Positions 1 to 6,488 of a stretch of 64,000 nucleotides of DNA are shown in pieces; positions within the stretch are counted from its first letter, which is position 1, and each line of letters starts with the position of its first letter. A model generated the notes under the pieces. The model did not search any database. It saw only the letters and a program-made list of their open reading frames with translations, and was not told where the DNA came from. A program made the position numbers and the translations under genes. Origin of the DNA: Carnobacterium_A sp049673005. Lineage in GTDB: Bacteria; Bacillota; Bacilli; Lactobacillales; Carnobacteriaceae. The DNA is taken from positions 1 through 64,000 of the forward strand of contig NZ_JBATXB010000111.1 of the NCBI RefSeq assembly GCF_049673005.1, written 5' to 3'.

Positions 1-160
1 AGGAAATAAGCCATTAGAGCCCGTAGGGAGTTAATTCCACACCAACAAATTCAACTGGTTCATTAATTAATAACATCTGGCAATAAACAGTTGCATAGGG
101 TGGCTAACTTAAACTTGAAATTTACGAAATAAATCCTTTACCTTTTTTCGTAAAATAAAA

Positions 161-203
161 AATAACACCAATTCTTTCTACAGAGAAAGAAAATGGTGTT
201 ATT
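161..203. terminator. Bidirectional intrinsic terminator
   Basis: A 10-bp perfect arm AATAACACCA at 161-170 pairs with 194-203, with a further CTTTCT/AGAAAG pairing inside. A/T runs lie on both sides, so it can stop transcription from either strand. It sits directly after the stop codon of the ECF S component gene on the minus strand. A second, weaker inverted repeat (TTTACGAA at 121-128 with 147-154) lies just beyond it. Confidence 0.85.
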
Positions 204-206
204 TTT

Positions 207-797
207 TTAATTTGATTTAAATTTCTTAAGTGGCCTAGCTACAATTGGTGCAATAATACCAGCAGCAATCGCTTCAGCAACCCCGTTAGTCATTACAATC
301 GCACCTAAAGCTTTGGCCAAAGTAGAAACGTCAATATTTAGAGCCGCTGCGTAATCATCTTTATAGAATATATAGATAAAGAATAAAACCAGTATTGTAT
401 TTGTTAAAGAGGCTAAAACGGAAGAAATAATCATGGCTATTGACTCTTTTCCATTCTTTTTTTTGAGAAGATGAAAAGCATAACCAGCAATAAAGCCAAC
501 AAGAATACGCGGTACAATAGAAATAATAGGATTAGTAAACAACAACAAATCCAACGGTGAAGTCGGTGCTATAAACGCCTTGACCAAACGACTAACTCCC
601 CAAACCCCACCTATAACCATCCCGTCTTTTGTTCCCAATGTCAATGCTGCAACGATAACAGTGATATGTATGATTGTAGGATTTAGTGGTGGAATAGGAA
701 TGTAACCTAAAAGTGGAACAAAGTTTTGAACTAAAATGATAGCAGATAAAATTCCTAAAATAGATATTCGATAAGCTTTTCTATTTCTTTGATACAT
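207..797 (-). CDS. ECF transporter S component, PanT-like
   Basis: Predicted substrate-binding membrane subunit of an energy-coupling factor vitamin transporter, which would work with a shared EcfA-A'-T module encoded elsewhere. The 196-residue protein is strongly hydrophobic with about five to six membrane segments. The stretch with PIPPLNPTIIHITV, then GVWGVSRLVKAF and PRILVGFIAGY resembles the ECF_trnsprt family (PF12822) and within it the pantothenate-type proteins. The substrate is an inference from resemblance only; folate or another vitamin is possible. The start at 797 has an AGAAGGG ribosome binding site. The gene stands alone, ends in a terminator, and I recognise no riboswitch upstream. 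Confidence 0.75.
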   Translation of the reverse strand: MYQRNRKAYRISILGILSAIILVQNFVPLLGYIPIPPLNPTIIHITVIVAALTLGTKDGMVIGGVWGVSRLVKAFIAPTSPLDLLLFTNPIISIVPRILVGFIAGYAFHLLKKKNGKESIAMIISSVLASLTNTILVLFFIYIFYKDDYAAALNIDVSTLAKALGAIVMTNGVAEAIAAGIIAPIVARPLKKFKSN

Positions 798-1180
798 TTG
801 TATCCCTTCTTTCTAAAATATAGTCTATAGTCAATTACTTAGTAGTTTACAGTATAAGAAATAGAATAGCATTAAAAATAAGTGTAATTTTTTATAAAAT
901 TTTAATTTATTAAATTTCTTTCCTACTATAATTCTAATAAATAAAATTGATTAAATCTTTCACTTGCTTTATCTCAATCTTATTATAAATTCTTTTTAGA
1001 GAATACATATTGCCTTCTTATAGAACCCACTTAACGTTATTTTATTCGCGAGTATCTCTATTCTTAGTCATAAAATTGCGGCAGAACGATCATAAACTAG
1101 AGTATAACATTAGCAAAAAATTATCGTTTAAAAAATTGTAGATCGTACTAAGTATAATCATTTTGCATTATAAAAATAAA
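798..1180. other. AT-rich intergenic stretch without recognisable gene
   Basis: About 380 bp between the ECF S component and the terminator of the DJ-1-like gene. It is very AT-rich with stops in all frames. It must hold the promoter of the S component gene (read leftwards), but no -35/-10 pair stands out. Short matching pieces GATCGT / ACGATC occur near 1091 and 1141 without forming a convincing structure. I see no riboswitch. Confidence 0.5.
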
Positions 1181-1181
1181 A

Positions 1182-1212
1182 AGCCGGAAATCAAAAAATG
1201 ATAAACCGGCCT
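1182..1212 (-). terminator. Intrinsic terminator of the DJ-1/PfpI gene
   Basis: GCCGG at 1183-1187 pairs with CCGGC at 1206-1210, with additional ATC/GAT pairing inside, followed on the minus strand by a U-rich tract. It lies 10 bp after the stop codon of the gene ending at 1221. Confidence 0.75.
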
Positions 1213-1220
1213 TAGTTAAC

Positions 1221-1751
1221 TTAATTTTTGGCATTCTCAAAAGCTGCAATATACTGTTTCATATATTCAGGTAAATCAGGTGGTCTGCGACTAGATATAA
1301 TATGCCCATCCGTAATAGCCGGTACATCATGCCAAATTGCTCCAGCGTTAGTCATATCATCTTTGATCCCTGGAGTACTTGTAACATTTACACCTTGTAA
1401 GATACCAGCAGAGATTAAAACCCATCCAGCATGGCAAATTTGACCGATTGGTTTCTTTTTTAAATTAAAATATATGATGAAATCAATAACTTCAGGATAC
1501 CGTCTTAGTTTATCAGGAGACCATCCACCGGGAACTAAGATACCATCATATTCTTCTTTTTTTATTTCCGAAAAATTAAAATCAGATACTGCCGGAACGC
1601 CATATTTCCCAATATATTCTTTATTTTTTTCATCTCCAACTAGATTAACGGTTGCTCCAGCTTCCCGTAAGCGATAAACAGGGTACCATAATTCTAAATC
1701 TTCAAAATCGTCACTCACTAAAGCAAGTATCTTTTTGTTTATTAAACTCAT
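1221..1751 (-). CDS. DJ-1/PfpI family protein (class I glutamine amidotransferase-like)
   Basis: Single-domain protein of about 176 residues of the DJ-1/PfpI superfamily, whose members act as deglycases, chaperones or stress proteins in the cytoplasm. Visible hallmarks, numbering from the GTG at 1760, are the acidic DDFEDLEL segment (Glu20), the LVPGGW turn and the nucleophile elbow QICHAGW with Cys109-His110. An in-frame GTG lies at 1760, but it falls inside the GGAGTG ribosome binding site; the ATG at 1751, eight bases after GGAG, is the better start. It lies downstream of a MarR gene on the same strand, which suggests co-regulation. The exact reaction cannot be told from sequence. Confidence 0.85.
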   Translation of the reverse strand: MSLINKKILALVSDDFEDLELWYPVYRLREAGATVNLVGDEKNKEYIGKYGVPAVSDFNFSEIKKEEYDGILVPGGWSPDKLRRYPEVIDFIIYFNLKKKPIGQICHAGWVLISAGILQGVNVTSTPGIKDDMTNAGAIWHDVPAITDGHIISSRRPPDLPEYMKQYIAAFENAKN

Positions 1752-1851
1752 ACTAATCACTCCAATTCATACATTATTAACTAAGTGTAACAACTAATCA
1801 TGAGAATTGAAAACAATGTTATCTGTATGATAAAAAAAGTTACTAAAATAA

Positions 1852-2298
1852 TCAATCTATTTTTAATTCATTTTCTAAACGAATTCTTCGGTTTATACGA
1901 CCTAAAAGTACTAATAATAGTTTTTTTTCTTCGTTTGGCCAAGATTTAAATAAGTCTGTTACATAAAATTCGATTTCAAATTTCACGGCATTAATCAATT
2001 GATTGGCTTCTTTAGAAATACTCAAAAGAAAAATACGTTTATCCTTACCTTCTTTTTTAATGACGAAACCTTTCTGAACTAGTGCATTAATCTGTCTACT
2101 CAATGTTGACTTGTCTAAAGAGAATAGTGTTGTTAATTCTTTTAAAGTTAAAGGCCCTTCAATAAGTTGACTCATAATAGTAAACGATGATTGATTGAGA
2201 TTATTCTTTTTCAATACTTTTTTCTCAATTGTAGAGTAAAGTTTTTGAAATTCGTTCAGCTGATTGACAAGTTCATAGGCAGATATACTAGTATCCAT
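1852..2298 (-). CDS. MarR family transcriptional regulator
   Basis: A 148-residue winged-helix regulator. The central part (about residues 45-95) shows the MarR pattern: recognition helix LDKSTLSRQINALVQKG followed by the wing KEGKDKRIFLLSI. There is no cysteine, so OhrR-type thiol sensing is unlikely. Such proteins bind palindromic DNA as dimers and release it on ligand binding. The ribosome binding site AAAGGAG precedes the ATG at 2298. The gene follows two palindromic operators overlapping its own promoter, so autoregulation is likely, and the DJ-1-like gene downstream is the obvious second target. Confidence 0.9.
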   Translation of the reverse strand: MDTSISAYELVNQLNEFQKLYSTIEKKVLKKNNLNQSSFTIMSQLIEGPLTLKELTTLFSLDKSTLSRQINALVQKGFVIKKEGKDKRIFLLSISKEANQLINAVKFEIEFYVTDLFKSWPNEEKKLLLVLLGRINRRIRLENELKID

Positions 2299-2320
2299 AT
2301 AAAAACTCCTTTTTATTATT

Positions 2321-2361
2321 ATGTTTCATTATGAAACAAATATAGTTTCATAATGAAACAT
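2321..2361 (-). promoter_or_regulatory. Tandem palindromic operator of the MarR gene
   Basis: A 17-bp perfect inverted repeat (2321-2337 with 2345-2361, 7-bp spacer). Each arm contains its own 13-bp palindrome, TTTCATTATGAAA and TTTCATAATGAAA, so two regulator dimers could bind side by side. The promoter read on the minus strand has TTGATT at 2380-2385, a 17-bp spacer and TATGTT at 2357-2362. The -10 element therefore overlaps the first palindrome and the second covers the start region. Confidence 0.85.
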
Positions 2362-2442
2362 AACACGTAAAGGCTTTTAAATCAACTATCCCTTAATCAT
2401 AAACTCTAATAATTAGACGATTTTAAAAAAGTAGAGAGAGTC

Positions 2443-3252
2443 TTAATTGAATAACATTTCGTCACTTACTAATCGATTTTCTGTTCTTTTTTGAAATAAA
2501 CCTAGTACTTCCGCTACTGTTAAATCTTGTTTATCTTCCCCAGAAAGATCAATAATGACCTGTCCTTTATCTAACATAATTAATCGATTCCCATAATTAA
2601 GAGCATCTTGCATATTATGAGTAATCATTAAGGCTGTTAAGTTTTCTTCTTCGATTCTTTTACGAGTAAGTTCTAACACGACACTTGCCGTTTTAGGGTC
2701 TAAGGCTGCAGTGTGCTCGTCTAATAAAAGTAATTCTGGTTGATTCATTGTTGCCATTAAAAGTGCAATTGCTTGTCTTTGACCTCCAGACAGTAAACCC
2801 ATCTCGCTATCTAATCTTTTTTCTAAACCTAAATCTAATTTTTTTAAAAGAGTTTTAAAATAAAGTCGTTCATTAGAAGTACTGCCTTTTTTAAGAGTTC
2901 TTTTTTGGCCACGACGGTAAGCAATAGAAAGATTCTCACTAACGGTCATTCTTGGTGCAGTGCCCATCAATGGATCCTGGAAGACTCTTCCTATCAAACT
3001 CGCACGTTTTTCTTCCTTTAACTTATTCATTTCTTTTTCTTTGATTTTGATTGAACCTTTATCAATCAAAAATGTTCCAGCTATACTATTTAACAACGTT
3101 GATTTCCCTGAGCCATTGCCACCAATAATAGTAATGAAATCTCCTTTTTTGACAGTTAAGTTTAGGTTATTTAAAACATTATTCTGATTTGGTGTACCAA
3201 GATAAAATGTTTTTGAAATACCTTTTAAAGTTAAAATAGTATCCGGTGTCAT
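2443..3252 (-). CDS. ABC transporter ATP-binding protein, TrpZ-like
   Basis: Cytoplasmic ATPase of an importer, 269 residues. Walker A is GGNGSGKST (about residue 43), the signature is LSGGQRQA and Walker B is LLLLDEHTAALDP, followed by the His switch in MITHNM. It is the last gene of a three-gene operon: binding protein, permease, ATPase. The ATPase start at 3252 has an AAGGAGG site and lies 3 bp after the permease stop. The set matches the TrpXYZ-type (COG2984 / COG4120 / COG1101) importers. Tryptophan is the best-known substrate in streptococci, but here it is only a guess. Confidence 0.85.
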   Translation of the reverse strand: MTPDTILTLKGISKTFYLGTPNQNNVLNNLNLTVKKGDFITIIGGNGSGKSTLLNSIAGTFLIDKGSIKIKEKEMNKLKEEKRASLIGRVFQDPLMGTAPRMTVSENLSIAYRRGQKRTLKKGSTSNERLYFKTLLKKLDLGLEKRLDSEMGLLSGGQRQAIALLMATMNQPELLLLDEHTAALDPKTASVVLELTRKRIEEENLTALMITHNMQDALNYGNRLIMLDKGQVIIDLSGEDKQDLTVAEVLGLFQKRTENRLVSDEMLFN

Positions 3253-3255
3253 AGA

Positions 3256-4143
3256 TTAAGCCTCCTTCTTATTAAAGAAATTTAAATTGAACCTTTGTCT
3301 CAAGCTAGGTAATGCTAAGAATAGCGCTAAGACTATGGCTGATATTAGTTTTAAGTCGTTAGGTTGTAGCCCAATAAGCAATACAAATGTAATGATAAAT
3401 CTATAAATAATTGCCCCTAAAACAACACAGATTAATCGATTAACAAATGTTAAGTTTCCGAAGATAACTTCACCAATAATAACTGAAGCTAAACCAATAA
3501 CAATTGTTCCAATTCCCATACTTATATCAGCGTATCCATTGTCTTGGGCAATTAAAGCACCAGCACTTGCTACAATACCGTTTGAAAGCATTAATCCTAC
3601 TATTTTAGTGTGATCGGTAGATATTCCAAGTGAGCGTGCCATTTTTTCATTATCTCCAGTAGCGATAATAGCTTGACCAAATTCTGTTTGGAAAAAGAGA
3701 AAAAGAAATAAAATGATAAGAAAAACGAATATGAGACCCATAAAAATCGTATCAAATTGATTTGGTAAAGAAAAATTCTTGAAAAAATCTGTTATTCTAT
3801 CTTTTCCTAACAAACTTAGATTTGCGCGATTCATAATTCTTAAATTAATCGAGTATAAACCAGTCATAGTTAAAATCCCAGCAAGTAAACCAGGTATTTT
3901 AGCCTTAGTAATTAAAAATCCAGTAATTGATCCAGCTAATGCTCCTATAATAAACGCAAAACCGGTAGCTAATAATGGATGAACACCATTTATTATTAAG
4001 CGCGCACATACGGCTGCCCCTAAAGGAAATGAGCCTTCGGCGGTCATATCTGGTAAATCTAAGATTCGATAAGTTATAAATATTCCTAGTGCCATTATTC
4101 CCCACATTAATCCTTGTGCAGTAGCTGTTGTAATTAAATTCAT
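3256..4143 (-). CDS. ABC transporter permease, TrpY-like
   Basis: Integral membrane permease of 295 residues with about eight to nine hydrophobic segments, of the BPD_transp_2 / LivH-like fold (COG4120). The N-terminal LGIFITYRILDLPDMTAEG and the internal EFGQAIIATGDNEKMARSLGI are typical of permeases paired with ABC_sub_bind (PF04392) proteins. A single permease gene implies a homodimer. It lies between the binding protein (22 bp upstream) and the ATPase (3 bp downstream). Confidence 0.85.
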   Translation of the reverse strand: MNLITTATAQGLMWGIMALGIFITYRILDLPDMTAEGSFPLGAAVCARLIINGVHPLLATGFAFIIGALAGSITGFLITKAKIPGLLAGILTMTGLYSINLRIMNRANLSLLGKDRITDFFKNFSLPNQFDTIFMGLIFVFLIILFLFLFFQTEFGQAIIATGDNEKMARSLGISTDHTKIVGLMLSNGIVASAGALIAQDNGYADISMGIGTIVIGLASVIIGEVIFGNLTFVNRLICVVLGAIIYRFIITFVLLIGLQPNDLKLISAIVLALFLALPSLRQRFNLNFFNKKEA

Positions 4144-4165
4144 TTTTCTTCCTGCCTTCTATAAT

Positions 4166-5152
4166 TTATTGATTTTTTATTTTCTCTAATATATTTTCAG
4201 GGATAGCAATTCCCAATTCTGTTGCTTTTTCAAGATTGATAATAATCTCGCCTTTTTGTAAATATTGTATTGGCATCGTTTGAGGTTTATTTTCGCCCTT
4301 GAGTACGGTTGCAGCCATTTTACCTGTTAGTATACCGAGCTCATATTGGTTTAACCCAACCGTAGCTAAACCACCTTCTTCGACCATCGTATCAACTGCT
4401 GGAAATACAGGGATATTATTTTCATCTGCCGCAGCTACTAGAGTACTCATAGCGCTAGCAATAGTATTATCAGTAGGAACCCAAACAGCATCTACTTGAT
4501 TAACTAATGAAGAACTTACTTGAGAAACATCATTAGTGGAAGAAACAGTCGAAACAGTCGTTTCGTACCCCATTGATTCAGCTATCTCTATTGCTTGTTT
4601 AGCTTGAACAATAGAATTATCTTCACTTGATGAATAGAGAATCCCAATATTTTTTGCGTTTGGAAGAATTTGCTTTATTAAGTTGAATTGTTCTTTTATA
4701 GGCGTTAAATCACTTACTCCGGTTATATTCCCACCTGGTTTTTCATTGTTTTTCACCAATCCAGCACCCTTTGGATCCGTTACTGCACCGAGAATAATAG
4801 GGATTTCTTTTGAACTATTCGCTAATGCTTGAGCAGAAGGTGTTGCAATACCAATCATTAAAGATGCATTCTTATTTACAAAACGCGTACTCATTGAATT
4901 CAAATTACTTTGGTCTCCTTGTGCATTTTGAAAATCTATTTCAATTGTTTCGCCATCTACAAAGCCTTCTTCGTTTAACGCGTCAACAATACCTTCGTAA
5001 ATAATATCCAATGCTGGATGACTTGTCAGTTGCAAGATTCCTACAACTGGCAAACCTTCAATTTTATTCTCCATTGAGTCACCTTTTTCTTTAAAAAAAG
5101 CGAATGTTAATACGATACTTAATAAACCAATAAAGCCCATCATTTTTTTCAT
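4166..5152 (-). CDS. ABC transporter substrate-binding protein, TrpX-like
   Basis: Periplasmic-type binding protein of 328 residues in the ABC_sub_bind family (PF04392, COG2984), the specificity component of the downstream permease and ATPase. Core family segments are VVGILQLTSHPALD, GAVTDPKGAGLV and VFPAVDTMVEEGG. The N-terminus is a short hydrophobic helix (residues 4-20) but contains no cysteine, so there is no lipobox; it should stay attached by an uncleaved signal anchor or be released by signal peptidase I. The ATG at 5152 follows GGAGG by ten bases. Expression is probably controlled by the attenuator at 5232-5471. Related streptococcal genes carry tryptophan; the substrate here is not proven. 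Confidence 0.85.
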   Translation of the reverse strand: MKKMMGFIGLLSIVLTFAFFKEKGDSMENKIEGLPVVGILQLTSHPALDIIYEGIVDALNEEGFVDGETIEIDFQNAQGDQSNLNSMSTRFVNKNASLMIGIATPSAQALANSSKEIPIILGAVTDPKGAGLVKNNEKPGGNITGVSDLTPIKEQFNLIKQILPNAKNIGILYSSSEDNSIVQAKQAIEIAESMGYETTVSTVSSTNDVSQVSSSLVNQVDAVWVPTDNTIASAMSTLVAAADENNIPVFPAVDTMVEEGGLATVGLNQYELGILTGKMAATVLKGENKPQTMPIQYLQKGEIIINLEKATELGIAIPENILEKIKNQ

Positions 5153-5231
5153 GAATTTCTTGCCTCCAGTTTTTTTAACTATTAGACTTATTTTTGCTAT
5201 CTTTTTACCGATTAAAAAATCCTAAAAAAAT

Positions 5232-5268
5232 AAACAGCTACCACAAAAAGTACTTGTGGTAGCTGTTT
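5232..5268 (-). terminator. Leader terminator (attenuator) of the TrpXYZ-like operon
   Basis: A 15-bp perfect stem (5232-5246 with 5254-5268) followed on the minus strand by a run of seven U. It lies between the leader ORF and the binding-protein gene, about 80 bp before that gene's start, so read-through is needed for operon expression. Its 5' arm (5255-5267) can instead pair with UGUGGAGUUGUU from 5275-5286: 12 pairs with one bulged A and one G-U. That is an antiterminator. Confidence 0.9.
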
Positions 5269-5277
5269 AGACACAAC

Positions 5278-5319
5278 AACTCCACACAGAATAAATAAAA
5301 GTCTACTCTATGTGGAGTT
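5278..5319 (-). promoter_or_regulatory. Anti-antiterminator hairpin in the leader
   Basis: AACTCCACA at 5278-5286 pairs with TGTGGAGTT at 5311-5319. The later-transcribed arm (5278-5286) is the same segment that could open the terminator at 5232-5268. Forming this hairpin therefore favours termination, and disrupting it favours read-through. No T-box GGTGG element is present. Confidence 0.7.
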
Positions 5320-5346
5320 ATTTCCCGATTGCTTAAATAAACCAAC

Positions 5347-5387
5347 ATAGATACTCATTCAGAATACTTCCTGAAGGTTGTATCTAT
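5347..5387 (-). promoter_or_regulatory. Leader hairpin just after the leader ORF
   Basis: ATAGATAC at 5347-5354 pairs with GTATCTAT at 5380-5387, and TTCAG/CTGAA pairs inside. It starts about 10 nt after the stop codon of the leader ORF, where a ribosome pausing at the stop would cover it. An 11-nt segment at 5339-5349 is also complementary to 5486-5496 just upstream of the leader ribosome binding site, giving an alternative long-range fold around the ORF. Confidence 0.6.
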
Positions 5388-5396
5388 GAAATCATT

Positions 5397-5471
5397 TCAT
5401 AAATCAACCTGTCTATCTTGATTTTGCCAACGGCTATTTAATGTACTACTTGCATCAACGAATTTAATCAT
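5397..5471 (-). CDS. Candidate 24-residue leader peptide
   Basis: Short ORF starting at ATG 5471 with an AGGAG site eight bases upstream, ending in TGA at 5397. The peptide begins MIKFVDASSTLNSRW and has one Trp codon (position 15) followed by a Gln/Asn/Asp/Arg-rich tail ending in Leu24. It lies between its own promoter and an intrinsic terminator with a competing antiterminator, which is the layout of a translation-sensing attenuator for the transporter operon that follows. I do not recognise the peptide family. It could instead be an independent small protein. Confidence 0.6.
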   Translation of the reverse strand: MIKFVDASSTLNSRWQNQDRQVDL

Positions 5472-5513
5472 AACAGACACTCCTTTATGTTGGTTTTTTA
5501 AGCTATTTCAATT

Positions 5514-5542
5514 AGTCTACTGGTTGTTCTCATAAGAGTCAA
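5514..5542 (-). promoter_or_regulatory. Promoter of the TrpXYZ-like leader
   Basis: On the minus strand TTGACT (5537-5542), 17-bp spacer, TAGACT (5514-5519). Transcription would start near 5507, giving a leader of about 350 nt ahead of the binding-protein gene. It lies just after the carbonic anhydrase stop codon, so the transporter operon has its own promoter. Confidence 0.7.
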
Positions 5543-5569
5543 GCAAAAATTATGGAATACAGTTAGAAA

Positions 5570-6265
5570 CTAATCTGATAAATAAACAATTCTATCTCCC
5601 AATGGTTGAATAGGTCGATTTGTTTTCCCGATATTTTCTTTAAATGCTTGTAATAATCCTTTACGCATGTAAGTTTGATTTTTAAAAACTATCCAATCTA
5701 CAGGACCTATCGTTGGAGGTGTTGTTAAAGACCCTGTATAATGGAAAAACTGTTTCCTAATGGGTAATAACTTTGCAACATCAACGGGAACTAGCAGACC
5801 TCTACCTGAAATTCTTGGATCTAGAGCTAGGCTATCAATCCGAGATTTCTCTAAATTAGCGGGTTCTTTATTAGGTATAACCGTAATACCCAGTACTAAA
5901 AGTTCGTTATCTTTAGACCTGTGTACTAAATGCATTTCTAGTGGGAATGATTTTTGGTTTATTTGATGTTCACTAGGTAAATGAAAATGAATGTCATCTA
6001 AGATATATCTTTTATGATTAAAAAAAAGCACATTTAGTTCTTCACTAGCTAGCGGTGTCAAATGAACAGTGTGATTAAAAAATGACGTCTCAAATTGAGT
6101 TAAATGATACCTTGTACTGAATAGATTATGAAAATCACTTTTTTTAGCGTTTTGATCACATAATTGAATGGGAGATTGTAAACTTTCATCTTCTGCTTTT
6201 TTAAAAGCTTCACAAATATTTCTCCAGTTCTCTGGTTTTCGATCTCCTTCATAATACCAATCCAT
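5570..6265 (-). CDS. Alpha-class carbonic anhydrase
   Basis: Zinc enzyme interconverting CO2 and bicarbonate. The family marks are all present: QSPIQL near the N-terminus, the zinc ligands His96 and His98 in HFHLPSEH, the third ligand in EMHLVH (His115), and YTGSLTTPP with the Thr gate (numbers count from the upstream GTG at 6274). There is no signal peptide, so it should be cytoplasmic, unlike many alpha enzymes. The GTG at 6274 lies inside the ribosome binding site; the ATG at 6265, about seven bases after AGGTG, is the likelier start. It is transcribed alone, divergently from rqcH. Bicarbonate is also a substrate of carbamoyl-phosphate and fatty acid synthesis. Confidence 0.9.
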   Translation of the reverse strand: MDWYYEGDRKPENWRNICEAFKKAEDESLQSPIQLCDQNAKKSDFHNLFSTRYHLTQFETSFFNHTVHLTPLASEELNVLFFNHKRYILDDIHFHLPSEHQINQKSFPLEMHLVHRSKDNELLVLGITVIPNKEPANLEKSRIDSLALDPRISGRGLLVPVDVAKLLPIRKQFFHYTGSLTTPPTIGPVDWIVFKNQTYMRKGLLQAFKENIGKTNRPIQPLGDRIVYLSD

Positions 6266-6488
6266 TAATTTCACCTACATTATCTTAAATTTATAAAAAC
6301 AAGTTAAGTAAATAATACCTTTTTTATACAGGTTTTTTCAACTAATTTATCTTTTGTACGAAAAATGTTACAATGAAAGCTGTGAAAAACATGCAATTGA
6401 TTGTTTAGTATTTTGATAAGATAAGAATGATAGTAGTGAAAATAGACTAAGCTCTTTTCGCTTAAGTTATAGAAAGAAGGATAAAAAT

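Noticed and set aside
14..76. A 20-codon minus-strand frame and an 11-codon plus-strand tail (ending at 34) at the left edge
   Set aside because: Both are too short to judge and no ribosome binding site supports the first. The protein-like look of the minus frame could be chance or the edge of a decayed gene.
5232..5542. T-box in front of the TrpXYZ-like operon
   Set aside because: No GGTGGNACC element and no stem I landmarks are found, in contrast to the clear T-boxes of glyQS and hisS.
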